The translations under genes and the position numbers were made by a program. A stretch of 16,393 bases of DNA from Terana coerulea (lineage: Eukaryota; Basidiomycota; Agaricomycetes; Polyporales; Phanerochaetaceae). The stretch spans positions 1 to 16,393 of the forward strand of contig JAKOGH010000655.1 in assembly GCA_024811115.1 (NCBI GenBank), written 5' to 3'. Below the pieces are notes generated by a model. It saw only the letters and a list, made by a program, of their open reading frames with translations. It did not search any database and was not told the origin of the DNA. The first letter of the stretch is position 1. Every line of letters begins with the position of its first letter. Positions 10,321 to 16,393 of the stretch are shown piece by piece.

Positions 10321-10737
10321 TGGCGTCCCTGACCGGAGCAGTCCCCGCTGTGGGTGCCAAAGTTCAGTGGGCTGCACCTGCGCTCCTCGCGCTGCTTCTT
10401 GTGATTGAAGGTATGCCCCATTGTCCGTCGCTGTAGCCTGTGATCAGAAAGAACAGAAGTCATCATGCACGGATGATCCCCTCGAACCCCTACAGCACGG
10501 TGCCACTATCGCCGTGTGTCATACCCCCAGGTCACCCAGTCCTCAGACTGCCCGAGCATCACATCGTGATACTCGAACGCCCCGCCGTCCTGCGCGCCCG
10601 CACGCAACCGCCCTCAGAATCAGCACTGCGTGATGCCCTAGCCCCCGCGGGCTCAGCCTGCTTACCCACTCGACGCCTCTAGCGACGACGTAAAGGGCCC
10701 GCGTCGCACGCTCTGCGGTGCACACACCCTCCCAGCC
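10321..10737. other. Upstream region of the acyl-CoA ligase gene
   Basis: 417 bp between transposon copy 2 and the ligase ATG. No supported gene lies here. It becomes C-rich just before the start codon, as is common for 5' UTRs in such fungi. No TATA box is evident. Any regulatory site lying further upstream would be inside or beyond the transposon. Confidence 0.5.
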
Positions 10738-12944
10738 ATGGCCCCCTTCGCCTCGCCGCACCCGCCCGTCGCCGTCCCCGCCGGCGCGTTCTTCGCGCAG
10801 ACGGTCGCCGCGAGCCGCGCCCTGCCCGCCGCGTCGCCCGTCGTCATCGACGGCCTCACCGGCGAGCGCCTCTCGCGCGCGGACTTCCTCGCGCAGAGCC
10901 TCGCGCTCGCGTCCGCGCTGCGCAACGCGGAGCGGGCGGGCCTGGCGCCGCTCGCGCGGCGCGACCGTCCTCGTCTTCAGCCCGAACTCCCTCCTGTACC
11001 CGCTCGCGATCTTCGCATTGGTGCGCACCCTGCCTGGCTTCTTCTTCGCGAGCATGCGCTGACGGTCAGTGGGGCGTAGGGCGCGGCGGGGATCTGCGGC
11101 GCGTTCGCGAGCTCGAGCTACGTCGCGCAGGAGCTCGCGCACGCGTACACCGTGAGCGGCGCGTCGCACGTCCTGGTGCACCCCGCGCTGCTGCCCACGG
11201 CCGTCGGCGCGCTGCACGCGCTCGGCCTCTCGGACGCGGACGTGCACAAGCGCGTCGTCCTGCTCGCGCACCGCGCAGACGTGCCCGATGAGCTCGCCGC
11301 CGCGGGCTGGGTCGGCCTCGACGACCTCCCGGCGGACGCCGTGCCCGGGCTCCCTGAGCCGTTCGACGGCGCGGACGCGCAGGAGACCGCCCTCATCTTC
11401 TTCAGCTCCGGTACGCATCGTCTTGCCGTTTTCCACGCGTGCGCACGCAGCTGAACGGCCGCGACCGCTGGCAGGCACGACCGGGCGCAGCAAGGCGGTC
11501 GCGCTCTCGCACACGAACGTGAACGCGATCCTGGCGCAGGTCGCCGCGAGCTTCCACTACTACGACCCCGCGCGGGACGTCATCCTCGGCGTCATCCCCT
11601 TCTACCACGTCTTCGGCGGCATCATCCTCATCCTCTTCGCGTACCTCCAGGGCGTGCCCTTCGTCTCCCTCCCGCGCTTCGACCCCGCCGTCTTCCTCGC
11701 CAGCTTCGCCAAGTACAAGGTCACGGTGCGTCTCTGTCTCCCCCGCGGCCGCTGGTGCCGGCTGGTGGTGCTTTGTGTGTGTAGCTGACGGCGTGGTGTG
11801 CCAGGTCGCGCTGCTCGTCCCGCCGCTGCTGACCTTCCTCGCGAAGCACCCAGTCGTGGACCAGTTCGACCTCTCCAGCCTGCGCCTGATCGTCGTCGGC
11901 GCCGCGCCCGTCCCCGCATCTACACTCGAGCTCTGCGTCGAGCGCTTCGCGCAGAAGGGCACCCGCCTGCTGCTGTCCCAGGCCTACGGCATGACCGAGA
12001 CCAGTACGCCCCTTTCTTTCCCTCTCCCTTCCTAGTTTCTCTTTCTCCGTCCGCGCGGGAGGCCTTGGCTGACGTGCGCGCCCCCTAGGCGGCTCGCTGG
12101 GCTTCTTGCCCGCGGAGGACCTCGCGACGAAGCCCGGCTCGGTCGGGCCGCTGCTGCCCAACGTCGAGGGCCGCATAGTCGATGAGCGCGGGGAGGACGT
12201 CGGCGTCGGCGCGCCGGGCGAGCTCTGGGTCCGCGGGCCCAACATCATGAAGTGCGTCCCGCCGTGCCTATCCACCCTCGCGACTGTGCTGAACCGCTGA
12301 CGTATGTGTGTTGTGTGTGGTGTGGTGCGGCAGGGGCTACGTGGGCGACCCGGCGGCGACGGCGGCGACGTTCGGGCCGGACGGCTGGCTGAAGACGGGC
12401 GACGTCGTCGTGCGCGACGCGAGCGGGAGCCTGGCCGTCGTCGACCGCACGAAGGAGCTGATCAAGTACAAGGGCTTCCAGGGTACGCCCCCTCCGTGCC
12501 CTGTCGCACCCACGACACGACGAGGCTGACGCGCGCGCGCCGTGTTCACAGTGCCCCCGCGGAGCTCGAGGCGCTGCTCGCCGCGCACCCGCCGTCGCGG
12601 ACGCGGGCGTGATCGGCGTGTACTCCGAGGCGGAGACGACGGAGCTCCCGCGCGCGTACCTCGTCCCGAAGGACGCCGCGCTGCTGCAGGCCGGCGCGGA
12701 CCCCGCCGCGTTCACGCAGAGCGTGCACGAGTACCTCAAGCCGCGCGTGGCGCACTACAAGCAGCTCCGAGGCGGTGCGTGGCCTTCCCCACACGTTCCA
12801 CCTCTCGTGAATGCGCGCAAGCTCATGCATGCTGATTCCTTGCGCAGGGTGGTGCTCATTGACGCGATTCCGCGCAGTGCGGCCGGGAAGATTCTGAGAA
12901 AGGATTTGCGCGAGCTGGCGAAGCGCACAGGCTCAAAGCTGTAA
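10738..12944 (+). CDS. Peroxisomal 4-coumarate-CoA-ligase-like acyl-CoA synthetase (frame breaks)
   Basis: ANL-superfamily enzyme making acyl-CoA from a carboxylic acid, ATP and CoA through an acyl-adenylate. Eight exons: 10738-11020, 11080-11410, 11475-11725, 11805-12003, 12089-12251, 12334-12482, 12552-12774, 12848-12944; about 565 aa. Motifs in order: [11 protein letters not shown] (ATP-binding loop), [46 protein letters not shown] hinge, and [10 protein letters not shown] with the catalytic Lys. The protein ends in Ser-Lys-Leu, a canonical PTS1, so it should be peroxisomal. The frame breaks at 10951-10963 (two bases lost in a CG repeat, or one gained), at 12554-12558 (C5 where C6 gives VPPAELE), near 12591 (one G lost before VADAGVIGV) and at 12847-12849 (one G lost at the last acceptor). 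All motifs and splice sites survive. Acid specificity (aromatic or fatty) is not determinable. Confidence 0.87.
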
Positions 12945-13119
12945 AGTTGGTATCACATAGTCTCCAGTGTCAAGTACAAATGTTTTCCGCGGGGTGTATA
13001 GGTATTTATTATGGACCACCATGAGGTTCCTGGGTCCAGAGGGGATTTCTACGCCAGAGGATTCCGGAGCAAATCAATCTATACATTTGCTTTGGAGATT
13101 GCAACAGTGAATACACTGA
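12945..13119. other. Short convergent intergenic region
   Basis: 175 bp between the stop codons of the ligase and the UPF0662 gene. AT-rich stretches such as TATTTATTATGG near 13002-13013 may serve 3'-end formation for one or both genes. Confidence 0.45.
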
Positions 13120-15979
13120 TCATGACTCGTCTTCCTCAGTCTCAGAACCGCTGTCAAACGTGTAATTGTCCTCGTCATCTTCAAAGTCATCGTCCTGTCC
13201 TTCATCCATGCGTTGCTTCAGCTGGAAAGCATGATTGTTAGCATGCATCTCATTTAGAGATACCACATGAAGACCGCAACTCACCATTTCCAGCAGCTCG
13301 TGGCATTCGTTCAGATGGGCCATGACGATACCCTGGCCTTCGGGTATCGACCCGTCGACACCAACAAACTTGCCGTCTTTTCTCATAGAGTCGATTTGAT
13401 GCAGCGCAAGTTGATACTACACGACGTCGTTAGTTGGGGGCCAGATATCCGGGGTGAAATGCGCAACAGTTCACCAACGCACGAAGCAAATGGTACGTAC
13501 TGGGTAGAGATCCCGAGGGCTGAACGCGCCGCCGTATTTGAGCACTTCGTTCAAGCACTTTTTGACCGTGGATAGCTTGTTGGCGATCGGCATGAGCTCT
13601 TCGGAGACGGGCTCGCTGGATGACAGCAGCCGGTAGATGAGACCATAGCATCGCCGTAGCAGGTATAGCAGGACCTGCGCATTTATCAGTATGGTATCGC
13701 ACGCAACGTAGGCAACGTCTCACGTATTGACCCGACGGTCTGTTGCCCTCCGCATCCACGAACTTGCCCTCAACCCTCATCTTGTCAATTTCTTGCAAAC
13801 TGAGGCTGTAGTTCCACAGATCGGTCTCGCGAAGACTCCATCGATGCGTCATGACCTGCATTTGTCCAAGATCAATGCGTGCAACGGGGTTGAAGATAGA
13901 GTGTGCTTACCAAGCTTTCAAGCTCCCGACGGATGTCCGTCAGTCGGTCATATATGGGCTTCAGAGACGACGCGACGTTCTTCGACTCGTCAAGTGCCCG
14001 GATCTCTTGCACGATATCGAAGCAATCCTCCAATAACGAAGAACAAATGGCTTGCGACGGTGGGAAGCTCCCGCCCCTCCCATAAATTTGCCATCCACTC
14101 GCTTTCTGCAGGTTCAGGGAAAGTGTGAAGGTACAAGGGGTATATCGAGGAGGGAAGCGCTACCAAGGTGAACATTTGGCCGGCAGTTGCGAAGTAAAGA
14201 CACTCAACGAATCAATCTTCCGGAGCTCTTCTTGTATAGTCTTGAGCTCGGACTTGACCTTCGGAACTGGCACAAGCTCAGGGTTCGGCATGTCTCTCGT
14301 CGGCGTCTTCGACTCCATGTCCGGCTCGGGGATCTCTCGCTCTGGCGTGCTTGCGGGGCGCGGTGAACGAGATAATCGGTCGGACGAGGGCTGCACCACA
14401 CCCATCGCGACCGCTGCGGCTTGTGCTGCGGTTTCCTTTGCGGCGAGGGCGACAAGCTGCCGTCGGATGTTGACTAGACGCTCGTGTATAGGTATCAGCT
14501 CCGGCGACAGGACTTGCAGAGAATCAAGGAGATTGCTGAGGAGGCTGTCTTCGCACAGAGTGAGTGCAAGCGGGTTGCATCTCCATAGGATTGAACGTAC
14601 CGCATTCGTTCAGCTGCCGTTCAAGCAACGTCGTCATTGCTACTGGATGCTTTCCGCTCTCAGCGTCGTGCTGGACAATTTGCCTGGGAACACAGCATTA
14701 GCTCAGCTACTCTTGTCGATAAAAACATCCAGTAACACCATCGCATAGAGATTCAAACAAACCGTTGCTATCTGCCACCTCGCCTCCCGCAAATTACACC
14801 CTGAGACACAACTCCGACGCCGTGCACAGAAAGGAGACAGGATAACAGCACGCACCTCAGTTCTGCTAGCCGGCGGTGAAACGGCCTCAGGTCTGACTCG
14901 TTGTAGATTCCGGACTCGTTCATGTGGTCCAGGATTTGCTGGAATTTGGGGGAAGAGAGGTTAGCATAACCCATCGCAAGTCGGAAGAGCGAGAGAACAA
15001 GGAAGAGGAAGAACCGGCGAAGGCTATAAATGCATCGGAAACGGGCAGCAAAATATCAAGAAGATAGTCGTGGCCGGCGAACAACGACGCATCAAGCCTA
15101 GAATCCCGTGCCGACCTTCCTGTGCCTCGCGATTTCACAGCGCACCGCGCGAGGTCGCAGGAGGGCGGGCCGACTTCAATGTCGCAAGAGCGTTACGGCG
15201 CGCGCGAAGCAGGGTGAGATGGACGATCCTCCCTTTTGGACAGCAAGGTTAAATCGCGCGCCGTATGTGATTGGTCGCAGGGGTATTTTCGCAGGAACAG
15301 AAGGCCCGCCGCCTTCCTGGTGGGCGAGGAAGACAATTCCAAGACCTTTCAGGCCTATCTTCAGATTCGGGGTTGTATGCGAAGGATAAAGCCTGACGGC
15401 ACCGCGAACAAGAACGAAGCCCCTGTCACTTCTTGGAGGAGTTAGGACGCACCCGCATACTGGCAATTTGGCTGTACGTGGCCGGACATTCTCTTGTCTT
15501 GCCGATGGTGAGATAGAAGAGGGACAGGAGGTTGAAGATATCGGCAAGCGTGGTGTCCAGGCGGTTGTTGTAGACGGTGTGATCATCCCGGACTTCGTTG
15601 AGGCGCGTTACTGGACAAGGCAAAAGCGTGGAGGGTGCATGGACGTGCGTCGAGCCGGAGTAGAGCAATGAGCAGTATTTCTCCGTTATGACTGTGGGGA
15701 CTTACCCTGTTTGACGATAGCTTGGTACAGCGCATTGACGTCCGATGCCTTGATATACTCGCCGCGATTCTTCTTAAGGGCAGTCAGACGATTGCGGATA
15801 CTGACACACAGCCCGTGTCAGAGTCTCTAATAGTGATATGGGACAAGGCCATGGTGTACTGACTTGATTACGGCCTCCAATATAGGCAGTTCTGGGCAAT
15901 TCACGAAGGGATAGTAACTTTGGGCGAGGCCAACAGCACAAGTCTCTCACTCACCCTCCTGAGCTACTGGGGCAGTCAT
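13120..15979 (-). CDS. UPF0662/DUF2408 family protein (one frame break)
   Basis: Conserved fungal family related to budding yeast YPL260W; no firm biochemical role is known to me. Twelve exons: 15955-15979, 15864-15891, 15706-15800, 15453-15610, 14856-14938, 14601-14683, 14209-14548, 13911-14105, 13724-13855, 13501-13674, 13285-13416, 13120-13221; about 515 aa. Family blocks: ELPILEAVI, RLTALKKNRGEYIKASDV, LLSLFYLTIGK, QILDHMNESGIY, LSPELIPIHERLV, WSLRETDLWNY, VLLYLLRRCYGLIYRLL and SSEPVSEELMPI. A GKF-x4-G-x2-P-x2-Q unit recurs three times. The C-terminus is very acidic. A Pro/Ser/Glu-rich insert lies in exon 14209-14548. One base seems missing in the C runs at 14070-14081 (minus-strand G), between KRVDGKFMGG and PPSQAICSSLL. 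Introns 4 (14939-15452) and 5 (14684-14855) are unusually long. It is divergent from the gene starting at 16303. Confidence 0.87.
14939..15452 (-). other. Unusually long (514-bp) intron in the UPF0662 gene
   Basis: Donor GTGCGT follows the codons for IASMR. The acceptor CCAG precedes QILDHMNE, with a TGCTAAC branch site just upstream and both exons in phase 0. Most other introns in the window are 48-95 bp. The intron holds a GC-rich inverted pair (TACGGCGCGCG near 15194 against its complement near 15257) and a TATAAATGC stretch at 15024-15032. Confidence 0.65.
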
Positions 15980-16302
15980 ATTGTATCTGGGTTTGTTGGG
16001 ACAATCCTACGGTAGTATTAGGCGTCAATGTAGCGTGTATGAGTCGTGTAGGGCGGGTGGGGATCTGCAGGCTGGTCTGTACGACCGCCTAAAGTGAAAG
16101 TCTGAGGGAGAGTCATCCAAGCCGGGTCTTGCATGATGTTACTTACCCCGCACGTGGGAGATCAAAGTTCCCACGGTCCTTGGTACGCAGCGGTATAACA
16201 GACGCGATAATCTGTCCCAGAACAGCCACGAAACCAAGACATCCACGCACCCTTCCCCCTCTCTCTCATTACAGCACCTACTTTGAATACCATCCCAACG
16301 GC
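15980..16302. promoter_or_regulatory. Divergent promoter, UPF0662 / tropomyosin-like gene
   Basis: 323 bp between two outward-facing start codons. Towards the + gene it shows a TATAACA stretch at 16194-16200 and a pyrimidine tract at 16250-16269 (CTTCCCCCTCTCTCTC), an arrangement typical of well-expressed fungal genes just before the transcription start. A CACGTG hexamer, the E-box core, lies at 16151-16156. Assignment of roles is inferred. Confidence 0.5.
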
Positions 16303-16393
16303 ATGGATCGCATCAAGGAGGTATGAATCCTCAAAGTGCATAAATCATTGTTCGTAGCGTTAACGGGACTGTCTTTACGCGTCATAGCGTCTT
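16303..16393 (+). CDS. Start of a gene, possibly tropomyosin (partial)
   Basis: ATG at 16303 opens MDRIKE and is followed at once by a donor GTATGA (16321). A plausible intron ends ATAG at 16387, after which the window closes with codons for Arg-Leu. The reading MDRIKE-RL resembles the N-terminus of fungal tropomyosins (Met-Asp-Lys/Arg-x-Lys/Arg-Glu), an actin-cable coiled-coil protein. A TATA-like box and pyrimidine tract lie upstream, as expected for an abundant protein. Only eight residues are visible, so the identity is a suggestion and the protein could be something else. Confidence 0.35.

Noticed and set aside
10543..11514. 323-codon open frame on the minus strand opposite the ligase start
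   Set aside because: Same cause: shadow of a highly GC-rich coding exon, with low-complexity Arg/Ala/Gly composition and no domain signature.
14742..14800. Possible extra small exon in the UPF0662 gene (RWQIAT-like reading)
   Set aside because: Joining 14856 directly to 14683 keeps frame and gives LAELRQIVQHD. Including the extra exon breaks the phase on both sides.

Overview
The window looks like nuclear DNA of a filamentous basidiomycete, probably an Agaricomycete. Coding exons are GC-rich with G/C at third positions. Introns are many and mostly 48-95 bp, with GTRNGY donors and CTRAY-like branch sites. Several protein families seen here (a DUF6533-type membrane protein, an acyl-CoA oxidase-like protein, a fungal UPF0662/DUF2408 protein) are typical of such genomes. 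No RNA gene, CRISPR array or bacterial-type feature was found.

Layout from left to right: (1) a 1,105-bp non-autonomous DNA transposon copy (125-1229); (2) an acyl-CoA oxidase-like gene on + (1819 to about 3690); (3) a convergent, intact ten-exon MFS monocarboxylate-type transporter on - (4031-5875); (4) a divergent DUF6533-type multi-helix membrane protein on + (6744-8555), with at least thirteen exons; (5) a second, inverted copy of the same transposon (9216-10320); (6) a 4-coumarate-CoA-ligase-like acyl-CoA synthetase on + (10738-12944), ending in the peroxisomal signal SKL; (7) a convergent UPF0662/DUF2408 gene on - (13120-15979); (8) the first codons of a divergent gene on + (16303 onward), possibly tropomyosin.

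The acyl-CoA ligase, the acyl-CoA oxidase-like enzyme and the carboxylate-type transporter could together take up, activate and oxidise a carboxylic acid in peroxisomes. This is inferred from family identity and proximity only. The UPF0662 and tropomyosin-like genes look like housekeeping neighbours.

Two things stand out. The inverted pair of equal-length CACTG-ended elements brackets about 8 kb; the copies differ at about 36 positions, mostly transitions, yet both ends are perfectly conserved. Also, four of the five full genes contain one or more single-base (or 2-base) reading-frame breaks, nearly all apparent losses in G/C runs or CG repeats, while their splice sites and the protein on both sides remain intact. 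This suggests base-level assembly errors more than gene decay, and product lengths below should be read with that in mind.
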